Shown here one piece after another: positions 33,130 through 41,402 of a stretch of DNA of 64,000 bases. The DNA lies in assembly GCA_030262725.1 (NCBI GenBank), contig JAJSZS010000005.1, forward strand, positions 59,142-123,141, in the 5' to 3' direction. The stretch's first letter is position 1; every line of letters begins with the position of its first letter. Made by a program: the position numbers and the translations under genes. This DNA comes from Candidatus Desulfofervidus auxilii (GTDB lineage Bacteria; Desulfobacterota; Desulfofervidia; Desulfofervidales; Desulfofervidaceae). Under the pieces are notes generated by a model. It had not been told where the DNA came from and did no database searches. It saw only the letters and a list, made by a program, of their open reading frames with translations.

Positions 33130-35346
33130 ATGATGAAAAAGATAGGCATTATTTTAATGAGTTTTCTTTGTGTAGTATTTCTATCCAATAGTTGGGCTGA
33201 TAAAGATATTAATATTGAAGTTAAAACAGGAATTCATGGAGTAGGTGTTCATGAATCAAAGGTAAAAGTTGGAGAATATGATGTGTTAAATACAGGAGTA
33301 CAACCTGATATTAGTTTCTTTCTTAATGGTAAAATAAACGATTTGTATTTTTCAGGGAGTGGAACTTATTATGAAGAAGAAGATCAGCAATACTCTGCTA
33401 GTGTGGATATAAAAAGATATCTTACTCAAGAGTTTACTTATTATCGTTTTAAACATTGGCTTGACCATGATCCATTAACAAACCTTTATGCAGCTGCAAC
33501 TACAGGTACAAATGTAATTCCTCCTTTGGTAACATATACTGATCTTGAATCTGGTAGAGACTATAGTATTGTTCGCTCTGAAAGAGAAAGTAAAACTACA
33601 CTTAGAATTCCATTAGAATTGCCTTTTGAGTTAAAAACATTCTTCAATTATAGAACAGAAGCAAGATGGGGTGAAAGGCAAGCACTTACTATGAGTAAAT
33701 GTTCTGCCTGTCACGTAGTAAGTAGATCAAAACGGATAGACGAATATACTGAAGATTATAATCCTGGTTTTATTGCTACATATAGAAGCAAGAAAGCACG
33801 TGTAAGTTTCAGTTATGAATATCTAGACAGAGAATTTCGTGAGAATGCAATGGCTCCTGAAAATTATTATGATAGAGCAGTCCACCCTGGTGGGAAAGGA
33901 TATATTTTTGATGACAGAGTTCAATACCAAAACACAAAATTGCCATATGCTCATTCTCCAAGATCAAGAAAATATTCACATATAGTGAAACTAGATAGTT
34001 ATGTTCCTTCTTTAAATACAGGTATGTTTATAGGTAGTGTTTATTCAGAAACAGAAAATAAAGAAGAAGACCTTAAATTTAATTTAAAGACAATATTTAC
34101 TAGATTATCAAGTGCTATGATACCTGGTCTTTCTTTTAATGTCCATTTCAGATATTTAGATTTAGCTAATCAAAGTATTTTTGTAGATACAAACGAACCT
34201 GTATCTAGTGCTGGAACTAATGCTGGTCATACTTGGGCAGACCCTTCTCATGGTGGAACTTATAATGCAATAGATCCTGATTTTACAAGAAATTCAGCCA
34301 TGTCTAGAAGACAATATGAAGTAGGGCTTGATATGGTCTACCTGCTTATGAAAGGAATTACGTTAAGGGGAAGTTATGAATGGAGGGAAATCAAAAGAGA
34401 CCATTATTATGTAACCTCTAATGATAAAGAAACAAAAGAACACAGGGCAAAATTAGCTATAAATGCAAGGTTTAAACCACCTGTAATTAAAAAACCTATA
34501 AGGGCAACACTAACATATAAATATAAAAGTATAGATGCACCTTTTGCTAATGTAGATGCGGCTTTTAATGGAGAAACAAGTATAACTGGTGCCACTAGCG
34601 CCGCATTTTATGGTACACAGTATTGGGAACTTCATGAAATGAGAAATCTTACACTAACAAATCTGCCAACATTAACGCACGAAATTAGGTTTGATACTAC
34701 TGTGCCTGTTTATGATAGACTATCAGTCACTGCCTTTTATCGTTGGATAGAGGAAAAAAATAAAGCAGTTGAGTGGGCAAATAAAACTCATATGCCTTCT
34801 TTAAGCATTTGGTATGCCCCATTAGATAAATTAAGTTTTACAGTTTCTTACTTATACAAGTATGGAAAAACAAATAGTTTATTATGTGTGCCTGTCTATG
34901 ATGGGTGAGCTGGCGGAACACATTCGAGCCTGTATGGCTCGAAAATAGCAAATGGAAGCTATTGGATGGAAGGTCATACTGGCATCTTTGCTATAAATTA
35001 TTTGTTTTCAAAAAAACTTAATTTTAGTATATCTTCTGCTTATACAGATTCAAAGGCACATATGGAAAAGATTGAACTTGATGGGCCAACAGCTGCAACC
35101 CAGATTGATAATGGAACTAATGGGTTTAGCAGAGATTATAATTATGATTTTTCAGAAGTACAGCAATATTCTGACCTACATATAAGGGAATTAGATTTGG
35201 CATGCAGTGTCTCATATCAAATAAACAAACATTTTTCTTTAAATGTAGAATATAATTATCTATATTATGGAGATGCAAAGCCATATCTTTATGATGGCAC
35301 AGGAAGGGCTCATATAGGTATTTTTACTCTTAGCTATTGGCAGTAA
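33130..35346 (+). CDS. MtrB/PioB-like outer-membrane barrel with in-frame UGA (Sec593)
   Basis: The frame runs from a good ribosome site (AAGGAGG) at 33130 to TGA at 34906-34908, and then stays open without a frame change to TAA at 35344, giving 738 residues if UGA is read through. Alternating beta-strand segments continue on both sides (LSFTVSYLYKYG before; FAINYLFSKKLNFSISS after). A signal peptide ends SNSWA. C191SACH is a possible heme site, and Cys586 and Sec593 (CVPVYDGU) could form a selenenylsulfide. A truncated barrel is the alternative, but the SECIS-like hairpin argues otherwise. The barrel would sheath the upstream decaheme cytochrome. Confidence 0.72.
34923..34943 (+). promoter_or_regulatory. 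Candidate bacterial SECIS hairpin
   Basis: TTCGAGCC (34923-34930) pairs perfectly with GGCTCGAA (34936-34943) around the loop TGTAT. The stem begins 14 bases, and the loop 22 bases, after the UGA, and loop base two is G. The segment is clearly richer in G and C than the coding sequence around it. All bacterial SECIS criteria that can be read by eye are met. Confidence 0.7.
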
Positions 35347-35377
35347 TAATTAGAAAAATAAAAAATAAAAAATAAAT

Positions 35378-35411
35378 TAAAGCCCCTAAAAGGGGCTTTA
35401 TTTTTTTTTTA
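35378..35411 (+). terminator. Rho-independent terminator after the MtrB-like gene
   Basis: The stem TAAAGCCCC (35378-35386) pairs with GGGGCTTTA (35392-35400) around TAAAA and is followed by a run of ten or more T. It marks the end of the cytochrome-barrel operon. Confidence 0.9.
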
Positions 35412-35548
35412 AAAAATGTGCCAATATGTCACAATTGTAGAGAATAGCATACATGTGAGATTTATAATATATTTTAAACTCTTTTCTTAGTGTAGAAAAA
35501 TCCATTCAATAAAGATTAAAATTAGAAGAAAAATTCGTTAAATTATTT

Positions 35549-35564
35549 TGGCACAGATTTTGCT
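35549..35564 (+). promoter_or_regulatory. Sigma-54 promoter for the gene at 35596
   Basis: TGGCACAGATTTTGCT contains the -24 GG and -12 GC separated by exactly 10 bases, with the full TGGCAC...TTGC consensus. Transcription would start near 35575, before the AAGGAG ribosome site and the ATG at 35596. Confidence 0.8.
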
Positions 35565-35595
35565 CATCAACAAAATAAAAAAGAAGGAGAAGATT

Positions 35596-35862
35596 ATGTA
35601 TAGCAATTTAGTTCAAAGTGTAAGAAAAAGAAAAAATCATGTGGTAGTTAGTTTTGGTTCTTATTTATTGACAGGTAACTGTGGTGACTCTACCATTTCT
35701 ATTATTAATAAAATTACTTCTAAAGTGGAAGATGTTATATTTGTTGGAGATGATCTACGTGAGATTATTTTAGGACCTGATGGTCGATTTGCTTTTGTGG
35801 TTAATAATCATGGTAAAGTTGTTTTAATTATTGATACATTAAATTTTAAAACAATGAGGTAA
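35596..35862 (+). CDS. Small beta-propeller-blade-like protein
   Basis: The 88-residue protein starts at the ATG with AAGGAG nine bases before it. Its strand-rich sequence has a YVTN/beta-propeller look (STISIINKITSKVEDVIFVGDDLREIILGPDGRFAFV), probably one to one and a half blades, too few for a closed propeller. A sigma-54 promoter drives it and a CheY-like gene follows 5 bases later. Function unknown. Confidence 0.7.
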   Translation: MYSNLVQSVRKRKNHVVVSFGSYLLTGNCGDSTISIINKITSKVEDVIFVGDDLREIILGPDGRFAFVVNNHGKVVLIIDTLNFKTMR

Positions 35863-35867
35863 TTTGG

Positions 35868-36230
35868 ATGAGAGTATTAGTAGTAGATGACAATGTAGAG
35901 ATAAGGGAAATTTTAACAAAAATGCTTGCTTTTTTAGGCTATAAGACAAATGGTGCTAAAGATAGCTTTGAAGCAATAAGAATCTTAGAAAATGATCATT
36001 ATGATGTTGTTATTACTGATGGAGAAATGCCCAAAATGACAGGTTTTGAATTGGCTCGATTTATAAAGAAAAAATATCCTCATATCTTTATTGTAGGTTT
36101 AAGTGGCTCACCAGAGTGTGAAAAGTTTAAGTTTGCGGGGGCTGATGTATATTTTAATAAACCAGTGGATTTACCTAAATTACATATGGCAATAAAAAAT
36201 AAAAAGCTTAGGGTAACCACAAATACATAA
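35868..36230 (+). CDS. Single-domain CheY-like response regulator
   Basis: The 120-residue receiver has LVVDDN at the N terminus, phospho-acceptor Asp in VVITDGEMPKMTG (near residue 52), switch Ser in GLSGSPE, and Lys in FNKPVDL. There is no output domain. It shares the sigma-54 promoter with the small propeller-like gene. A kinase partner is not next to it. It converges on sppA with a 23-base overlap. Confidence 0.9.
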   Translation: MRVLVVDDNVEIREILTKMLAFLGYKTNGAKDSFEAIRILENDHYDVVITDGEMPKMTGFELARFIKKKYPHIFIVGLSGSPECEKFKFAGADVYFNKPVDLPKLHMAIKNKKLRVTTNT

Positions 36231-37104
36231 ATTCCAAACCTATTAAATTTTTGATCGAATAAATATTGCTTTTATAAGTAGGAGGACGATGATAGATAAT
36301 AATCTTTGCTTCTAAAATGCCTGCTTTCTTTTTAACTAATTCAATTGCATCTTCTAAATAGCCTATTTTATCAATTAATTTTAAATTTAATGCCTGTTTT
36401 GCTGTATATATTCTTCCATCAGCTAATTTTTTTATTTGTCCTATTGTTAACATCTTTCTATTTTCTGCAATTGTTTTTATGAATCTTTCATGTAATTCAT
36501 TTATTATTTCTTGCAATATTTTTCTTTCTTCTTCAGTACAAGGTCTAAATGGCGACCAAAGGTCTTTTTTCTTTCCAGATTTTATGCTTTCATCTTTAAT
36601 GCCAATTTTTTTAAGCAATTCTTCTATATTAAACTTAAGTGCAATAACGCCAATTCCACCTGTTATAGAAGTTGGATGAGCCATAATGATGTCAGATGCA
36701 AGTGAAATATAATATGCTCCAGATGTTGCAATATCCATCATATATGCCACAACAGGAATATGTCTTTTTTGTTTAAATTTTTTAATCTCATGATAAATAA
36801 TATCACTAGCAGTTACAGTACCACCTGGGCTGTTAATTCTAAGAACTATACCTTTAATTTTTTTATCAGAATTTGCTTTTTTTAATTCTTCTTTTATTCT
36901 AGAAACAATACTTTCTTCTTTTAAAAGGAAAAATTTATGTCTTTTTTTAGTTGAGATAATACCAGAAATATCTATAAGCAAAATTTTATTTTTCCCTTTT
37001 CCAGAAATAACTGTTTCTTTAAGAGGTCTAGTTTTCCCTATAAAATAAAATGCACAATTATTTAAAAAGAAAATTATGATAAATAATAGCAAAAATTTTC
37101 TCAT
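36208..37104 (-). CDS. sppA: Signal peptide peptidase SppA-type serine protease (S49)
   Basis: The 298-residue protein has an N-terminal anchor (FLLLFIIIFFLNNCAFYFIG) with a Cys that may be lipidated. The S49 core has KGIVLRINSPGGTVTASD, the nucleophile Ser in MMDIATSGAYYIS, and the general-base Lys in SIKSGKKKDLWSPFR. SppA degrades leftover signal peptides in the membrane. The ATG at 37104 begins right after the caspase-like stop, so the two are one operon; longer in-frame starts would overlap the caspase gene. Confidence 0.9.
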   Translation of the reverse strand: MRKFLLLFIIIFFLNNCAFYFIGKTRPLKETVISGKGKNKILLIDISGIISTKKRHKFFLLKEESIVSRIKEELKKANSDKKIKGIVLRINSPGGTVTASDIIYHEIKKFKQKRHIPVVAYMMDIATSGAYYISLASDIIMAHPTSITGGIGVIALKFNIEELLKKIGIKDESIKSGKKKDLWSPFRPCTEEERKILQEIINELHERFIKTIAENRKMLTIGQIKKLADGRIYTAKQALNLKLIDKIGYLEDAIELVKKKAGILEAKIIIYHRPPTYKSNIYSIKNLIGLEFMYLWLP

Positions 37105-37105
37105 T

Positions 37106-38389
37106 TTATGGACATTGAGCAAGTGAAATATTGAGATTTCCTCGAACAACAGGATGTTGATGCTGACTAGCAAATTTCAATGCATAACTATTAGTAAATT
37201 CCTCTAATTTTTTAGCTATTTCTTTTACTTCAAGCCATCCATTCTTATTTTCATCAAGCACTGGCCCATATTTAGCCATCATTTCATAAAGGGCATAAGT
37301 AAAAGTAGAAATACCTTTATCTTTAATATATGTGCTAATTTCATTTTCTTCAGAAGAAAGCAATATTGTTGTGTATTCAATTTTTGGGGTAATCTTTTTT
37401 ATGCCAATAAATGGCTTACCAGCAGGAAGAATACTTTTTCCTTTTCCAGAAAAGCAAGCATCTATAATAACTACTTTTTCTCCTTTTACTTCTCCTAAAA
37501 GTTTTTCTACTTCAGCCAAAGCTAAAGCTGTTGTAGGAATATCTTCTGGGTCTGCCTCTATAGGCAATAGATATCCTTCTCCCTTACCTTCTTTTTCTGT
37601 ATAGGTTGTGCCATGACCAGAAAAATAAAATATGACTTTAGGATTTTTATAATTGTTTGCCAAACGAGTGATTTTTTTAATATGAACAATGATTTCTGCT
37701 TTAGTAGGATTTTTAATCACATAAAGATTTTTCTTTTTTACACCCATTATTTTTGTAACCACTTCTTTCATCAACTCAATATCTTTTTCAGGATAAGGTA
37801 AATGAGCAATATTTTTATAATGAGAGACACCTACAATAAGGGCAATATAGTTATCATATTGAGGAAGTTGGGGAAGGGTTGAAATAGTAAGTTCAGTTTG
37901 TTTTTTCTCTTCAGATATTTTTTCAGATTCTTCCTTTTGTTTAAGGATTGTCTTAGGTAAAACAACCTTCTTTTTTACAAATTCAATCAGATTCAATCTT
38001 ACTGGGGTTACCAAAATGCCTTTTGGATATAGCAGATATTCTACTCGGCACATAAAAAACAATTTTTTTCTTTTTGGCTTAGGAAATAGAAAAGAAAAAT
38101 GATGTCTTTTGCCTAACTTTGTTTTAAAAGCTACTTTAGGTGGTGCTGGCAATAATGGTCGGTAATTGTTTCCGTATTTATCTATTAATCTTGGATATAA
38201 AATCCTTACTCCTTTAAGCATTTGATGTTTGGGGAAAAGAGTAAAATGAACACGAATACCAAGTTTTATAATTTCTATTGCTTCAATTTCTAAACGAAAA
38301 TATTTATTTTCAAAAAAAGAATGTTGTGGAAAAGATTGAGCAAAAACATTTCCTGTTAATACAATAAGAATTAATAATAACTTTTTCAT
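37106..38389 (-). CDS. Exported caspase-like (peptidase C14) protein, copy 1
   Basis: The 427-residue protein has a signal peptide (MKKLLLILIVLTGNVFA). An N-terminal domain of about 145 residues is unlike that of copy 2. The caspase/metacaspase domain follows (YDNYIALIVGVSHYKNI..., catalytic His in FYFSGHGTTY and Cys in IDACFSGKGK). The catalytic block lies in the 683-bp repeat shared with copy 2. Exported caspase-like enzymes are uncommon and no substrate is known. It probably cleaves after acidic or basic residues, but the sequence does not show which. Confidence 0.88.
   Translation of the reverse strand: MKKLLLILIVLTGNVFAQSFPQHSFFENKYFRLEIEAIEIIKLGIRVHFTLFPKHQMLKGVRILYPRLIDKYGNNYRPLLPAPPKVAFKTKLGKRHHFSFLFPKPKRKKLFFMCRVEYLLYPKGILVTPVRLNLIEFVKKKVVLPKTILKQKEESEKISEEKKQTELTISTLPQLPQYDNYIALIVGVSHYKNIAHLPYPEKDIELMKEVVTKIMGVKKKNLYVIKNPTKAEIIVHIKKITRLANNYKNPKVIFYFSGHGTTYTEKEGKGEGYLLPIEADPEDIPTTALALAEVEKLLGEVKGEKVVIIDACFSGKGKSILPAGKPFIGIKKITPKIEYTTILLSSEENEISTYIKDKGISTFTYALYEMMAKYGPVLDENKNGWLEVKEIAKKLEEFTNSYALKFASQHQHPVVRGNLNISLAQCP
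37205..37887 (-). repeat. 683-bp direct repeat, copy 1 (caspase domain)
   Basis: The segment is the same as 39339-40021 at an offset of 2134 bases, with one difference that I found by reading (A at 37811, G at 39945). The flanks differ completely on both sides. It encodes the caspase catalytic block. The near identity inside unlike flanks points to recent duplication or gene conversion. Confidence 0.92.
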
Positions 38390-38400
38390 TCTGTTCCATC

Positions 38401-38429
38401 TCAATACATTAAACTAAAAAATTTGTCAA
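38401..38429 (-). promoter_or_regulatory. Promoter of the caspase-1/sppA operon
   Basis: On the minus strand TTGACA (38429-38424), 17 bases, TATTGA (38406-38401). The start would lie only a few bases from the ATG at 38389, so the transcript would be almost leaderless. Confidence 0.45.
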
Positions 38430-38463
38430 TTCTATAATAATTGTTGACAAAAAAAAGGAATCA

Positions 38464-38475
38464 AAGTGTACACTT
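38464..38475 (+). promoter_or_regulatory. Palindromic operator before the Phd-like antitoxin
   Basis: AAGTGTACACTT is a perfect 12-bp palindrome directly after a TTGACA at 38444-38449 and about 34 bases before the antitoxin ATG. Phd/YefM antitoxins repress their own operon through such palindromes, so an autoregulatory operator overlapping the promoter is likely. Confidence 0.55.
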
Positions 38476-38508
38476 AAAGTACTTAATAAAGTCTTTTTGG
38501 AGATAATT

Positions 38509-38769
38509 ATGGATTTTGTTACAGTAAAGGAATTAAGGCAAAAGACAAAAGCAATTTTGCAAAGGGTAAAAGAAGGAGAGCAGATTATAGTTACTCATCG
38601 TGGGAAACCTATAGCTATTGTTAGCCCTTTTAATGTTGAAAGTTTAAAAAATGAAAGCCTAAGGCCCTTTGAAGAGGCATGGAAAGATATATCTTCTACT
38701 TTAGAAAAGAAAGAACCTCAATTTTCAAATTGGCAAAAAGCAATAGACTATTCAAGAAAGAAAATATGA
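38509..38769 (+). CDS. Phd/YefM-family antitoxin
   Basis: The 86-residue protein has the typical N-terminal DNA-binding half (FVTVKELRQKTKAILQRV and IIVTHRGKPIAIVSPF) and a disordered toxin-binding C-terminal half. GGAG seven bases upstream supports the ATG at 38509; an ATG at 38497 has no ribosome site. It overlaps the PIN gene by 4 bases (ATGA). Its toxin is frameshifted, so the antitoxin is probably orphaned. Confidence 0.88.
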   Translation: MDFVTVKELRQKTKAILQRVKEGEQIIVTHRGKPIAIVSPFNVESLKNESLRPFEEAWKDISSTLEKKEPQFSNWQKAIDYSRKKI

Positions 38770-39142
38770 TTTTTATTGATTCAGATGTCTTTTTAATTGA
38801 CCTAAGATATAGGCGTGATCCAAAGTTTAATGATAACCAGATATTTTTGCAAAATATAAAGAATTTAGGTAATGGAGTGACTACAATTTTTAATCTTCTT
38901 GAAATCTGTGGGATTCTTTCTTTAATTTAAATGACCAACAACTTAAAGAATTTTTTTATTACTTCCCACTACATTATAATTTAAAAATTCTACCGACATT
39001 TAAAGTAACTGACAAATTGCCAGTTTTTACTATTAAGCAAATTATTCAAGTCATTTTTCGTAAAGTAGCTTTTGGGAAAATTTCTTTGCCTGCAATAACT
39101 CCATCAGAAATGCTGAAAAGGGGGGATTTAGTGAATGTTTAA
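38766..39142 (+). pseudogene. PIN-domain toxin gene with one frameshift
   Basis: The frame begins MIFIDSDVFLIDLRYRRD, with a PIN-type Asp in IDSDVFLIDL, and stops at 38930. Inserting one T near 38922 restores a reading through FNLNDQQLKEFFYYF... to a TAA at 39140, about 125 residues in all. A PIN RNase of the VapC type is likely. The lesion sits in a T/A-run, so loss of one base, natural or technical, is the simplest cause. Confidence 0.75.
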
Positions 39143-39239
39143 TTTAGCTCTAATGTATGGATATGTTTCTACAAAGAAGTTTATATCTCGCTGAGAAAGA
39201 ACCATAGGATGAAATAGTAATAAATGCAACAAAAATATT

Positions 39240-40670
39240 CTATGGACACTGAGCAAGAGAAATATCAAGATAACCTCTAATTACTGGATGCTGATGTTTA
39301 TTTGCAAAACGAATAGCATAATCATCTGTAAAATCTATTAATTTTTTAGCTATTTCTTTTACTTCAAGCCATCCATTCTTATTTTCATCAAGCACTGGCC
39401 CATATTTAGCCATCATTTCATAAAGGGCATAAGTAAAAGTAGAAATACCTTTATCTTTAATATATGTGCTAATTTCATTTTCTTCAGAAGAAAGCAATAT
39501 TGTTGTGTATTCAATTTTTGGGGTAATCTTTTTTATGCCAATAAATGGCTTACCAGCAGGAAGAATACTTTTTCCTTTTCCAGAAAAGCAAGCATCTATA
39601 ATAACTACTTTTTCTCCTTTTACTTCTCCTAAAAGTTTTTCTACTTCAGCCAAAGCTAAAGCTGTTGTAGGAATATCTTCTGGGTCTGCCTCTATAGGCA
39701 ATAGATATCCTTCTCCCTTACCTTCTTTTTCTGTATAGGTTGTGCCATGACCAGAAAAATAAAATATGACTTTAGGATTTTTATAATTGTTTGCCAAACG
39801 AGTGATTTTTTTAATATGAACAATGATTTCTGCTTTAGTAGGATTTTTAATCACATAAAGATTTTTCTTTTTTACACCCATTATTTTTGTAACCACTTCT
39901 TTCATCAACTCAATATCTTTTTCAGGATAAGGTAAATGAGCAATGTTTTTATAATGAGAGACACCTACAATAAGGGCAATATAGTTATCATATTGAGGAA
40001 GTTGGGGAAGGGTTGAAATAGGTTTTCTTTCAATGGTTCTGTTTTGTTCCAGAAGTGAAGATCCATAACCAATAGCTAAAGATTCTTTTTTATGAACAGT
40101 GACTCTTTTAGTTTGACCAATCTGTCTTATTTTTGCAGAATGAAAAAGCGTATTTACAAATTCATTAGCGACTTGATAAGCTGCGTCCCAAACAGCTTTA
40201 GGTATAGTTTTTCCATCAAATGTACTTTGTGTTGTACTTGTCAAATTAGCCATTTCCACAATATTACCTCTTTGATCCCGAAATATAGCATTAGTTTCTA
40301 AATAAAATATCGCACTGTTTCCTGTGTATTCTAATCTTGCTACAGGAACATTGACTTCAATTTCACAAAATTGCCCAATTTGTTTTTCAGGTTTAACAAA
40401 TGAATTATAAATAACATCTTGAAATACTTTTTCTAAAATTAATTTCAGTGAATATTGATAAATTGTTGAAGTAGGGAGAGGAACAAGTTCTTTTTGTCTG
40501 GCAGGCAAGCTATTAGGTGCCCGAATGTCTATCAAAACAGGGATAGGCAAAAATTTTTTTTCAATTTGCTCATTTACATAAGATGGTTGTGCACCCAACT
40601 TTAATGTTATCATTTTGGGTGCACAACCTAAAAGAATAAAAATAATTAAAAAAAATAATAAATTTTTCAC
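39240..40670 (-). CDS. Caspase-like lipoprotein (peptidase C14), copy 2
   Basis: About 476 residues. The GTG at 40670 directly after the TRL-like stop gives a lipoprotein signal (LLFFLIIFILLGCAPK). The N-terminal domain (PVLIDIRAPNSLPARQKEL..., ARLEYTGNSAIFYLETNAIF) is unrelated to copy 1. The C-terminal caspase domain has the same His in FYFSGHGTTY and Cys in IDACFSGKGK. It therefore acts at a membrane in the periplasm. It lies in an operon with the TRL-like lipoprotein. Confidence 0.88.
   Translation of the reverse strand: MKNLLFFLIIFILLGCAPKMITLKLGAQPSYVNEQIEKKFLPIPVLIDIRAPNSLPARQKELVPLPTSTIYQYSLKLILEKVFQDVIYNSFVKPEKQIGQFCEIEVNVPVARLEYTGNSAIFYLETNAIFRDQRGNIVEMANLTSTTQSTFDGKTIPKAVWDAAYQVANEFVNTLFHSAKIRQIGQTKRVTVHKKESLAIGYGSSLLEQNRTIERKPISTLPQLPQYDNYIALIVGVSHYKNIAHLPYPEKDIELMKEVVTKIMGVKKKNLYVIKNPTKAEIIVHIKKITRLANNYKNPKVIFYFSGHGTTYTEKEGKGEGYLLPIEADPEDIPTTALALAEVEKLLGEVKGEKVVIIDACFSGKGKSILPAGKPFIGIKKITPKIEYTTILLSSEENEISTYIKDKGISTFTYALYEMMAKYGPVLDENKNGWLEVKEIAKKLIDFTDDYAIRFANKHQHPVIRGYLDISLAQCP
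39339..40021 (-). repeat. 683-bp direct repeat, copy 2 (caspase domain)
   Basis: The partner of 37205-37887, same orientation. Recombination between the two copies would remove 2134 bases including the Phd/PIN pair and fuse the N-terminal domain of the lipoprotein to the C terminus of copy 1. Confidence 0.92.
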
Positions 40671-40671
40671 A

Positions 40672-41034
40672 TTATCTTCTAGCACCACCTTTTTGGATTT
40701 TAACAGCTGTACCATTTACCTTCGTTTGATATATGGTGACAAACCATAAGAAAAACATGCGCGATTCCATAGTTGTATTAATTAATGCATCACCTCCAGA
40801 AGATGTTAAAGCTCTTTCTACTGCCTTTTTGGCTGGAGAGAGTTCACCTACAGGAATACCTAAAATATTAACTCCCCATGCGCTCCCAGAAGCAGGGCCT
40901 ATTTCTGTGTATGAGTCATTTGCCGTGATAGGATGGGTAGAGCCAGTTAAACCAGCAGGCATAGCCATACATCCTAGCAAACCAACAGTTGCTATCAATA
41001 CCAATGCCACTAATTTTACTACTGTTTTTTCCAT
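40672..41034 (-). CDS. Small lipoprotein, TRL-like
   Basis: The 120-residue protein has a lipoprotein signal (LVALVLIATVGLLGCMAMP) and a short domain with GSAWGVNILGIPVGELSPAKKAVERAL and ALINTTMESRMFF. This pattern is like TRL-family lipoproteins that assemble in the outer membrane; the call is by resemblance. It heads the operon with the caspase-like lipoprotein. Confidence 0.6.
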   Translation of the reverse strand: MEKTVVKLVALVLIATVGLLGCMAMPAGLTGSTHPITANDSYTEIGPASGSAWGVNILGIPVGELSPAKKAVERALTSSGGDALINTTMESRMFFLWFVTIYQTKVNGTAVKIQKGGARR

Positions 41035-41090
41035 TATTTCACCTCCTTTTTATAAAAAATATAAAAAAATAAGAATTATATTCGGATTCT

Positions 41091-41119
41091 ATGTTAGTTA
41101 AAATCAGGATAAATGTCAA
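41091..41119 (-). promoter_or_regulatory. Promoter of the TRL/caspase-2 operon
   Basis: On the minus strand TTGACA (41119-41114), 17 bases, TAACAT (41096-41091), about 50 bases before the ATG at 41034, which is preceded by AAAAAGGAGG. Confidence 0.5.
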
Positions 41120-41239
41120 GAAAAATATTTTTCCTAAATCCGTAATAACTTTAAAAGAAAACCTACAAATGTATTAAAATAAAGCAAATTTTTAAACAAC
41201 AAACATTAAAAATGCTTTACTGACTTAAAATTTTACCAC

Positions 41240-41320
41240 ACCATTAAGCCCAAAGTGGCTTGAGGGAAAGAGCGAGCAGAGGTGGAATTTTATCCAAATA
41301 TCAATCGCGGATTTTGAGTT
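41240..41320. other. GC-richer island in an otherwise AT-rich gap, possible small RNA
   Basis: The 41035-41402 gap holds the TRL promoter at its left and the dnaK terminator at its right. Between them, about 41245-41320 is clearly richer in G and C than its flanks (AAGCCCAAAGTGGCTTGAGGG and following). AAGCC-CAAAGT-GGCTT forms a small hairpin. In AT-rich genomes such islands often mark structured RNA. No known RNA family is recognised. Confidence 0.25.
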
Positions 41321-41366
41321 ATCAAAAGGTGTATAAAATAGAGTTTTAAACTGACTTTAAAATAAA

Positions 41367-41390
41367 AAAGGCCGGATTTCTCCGGCCTTT
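41367..41390 (-). terminator. Rho-independent terminator of dnaK
   Basis: Read on the minus strand, AAAGGCCGGA-GAAA-TCCGGCCTTT is a perfect 10-bp stem with a GNRA loop, followed by TTTATTTT. It starts 13 bases after the dnaK stop. Confidence 0.9.
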
Positions 41391-41402
41391 AAGTTTTATT
41401 TT

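Noticed and set aside
34966..35346. Separate 126-residue gene starting at the ATG at 34966
   Set aside because: It has no ribosome site and is in the same frame as the barrel gene, with 19 sense codons between the TGA and that ATG. It is the C-terminal end of one barrel protein.
38509..38930. Intact Phd/PIN toxin-antitoxin system
   Set aside because: The PIN frame stops early at 38930, and the rest of the domain is found only after a one-base shift.
39466..39935. Plus-strand frames opposite the caspase copies, identical in both
   Set aside because: They are identical only because the 683-bp repeat is; they are shadows of the caspase genes.
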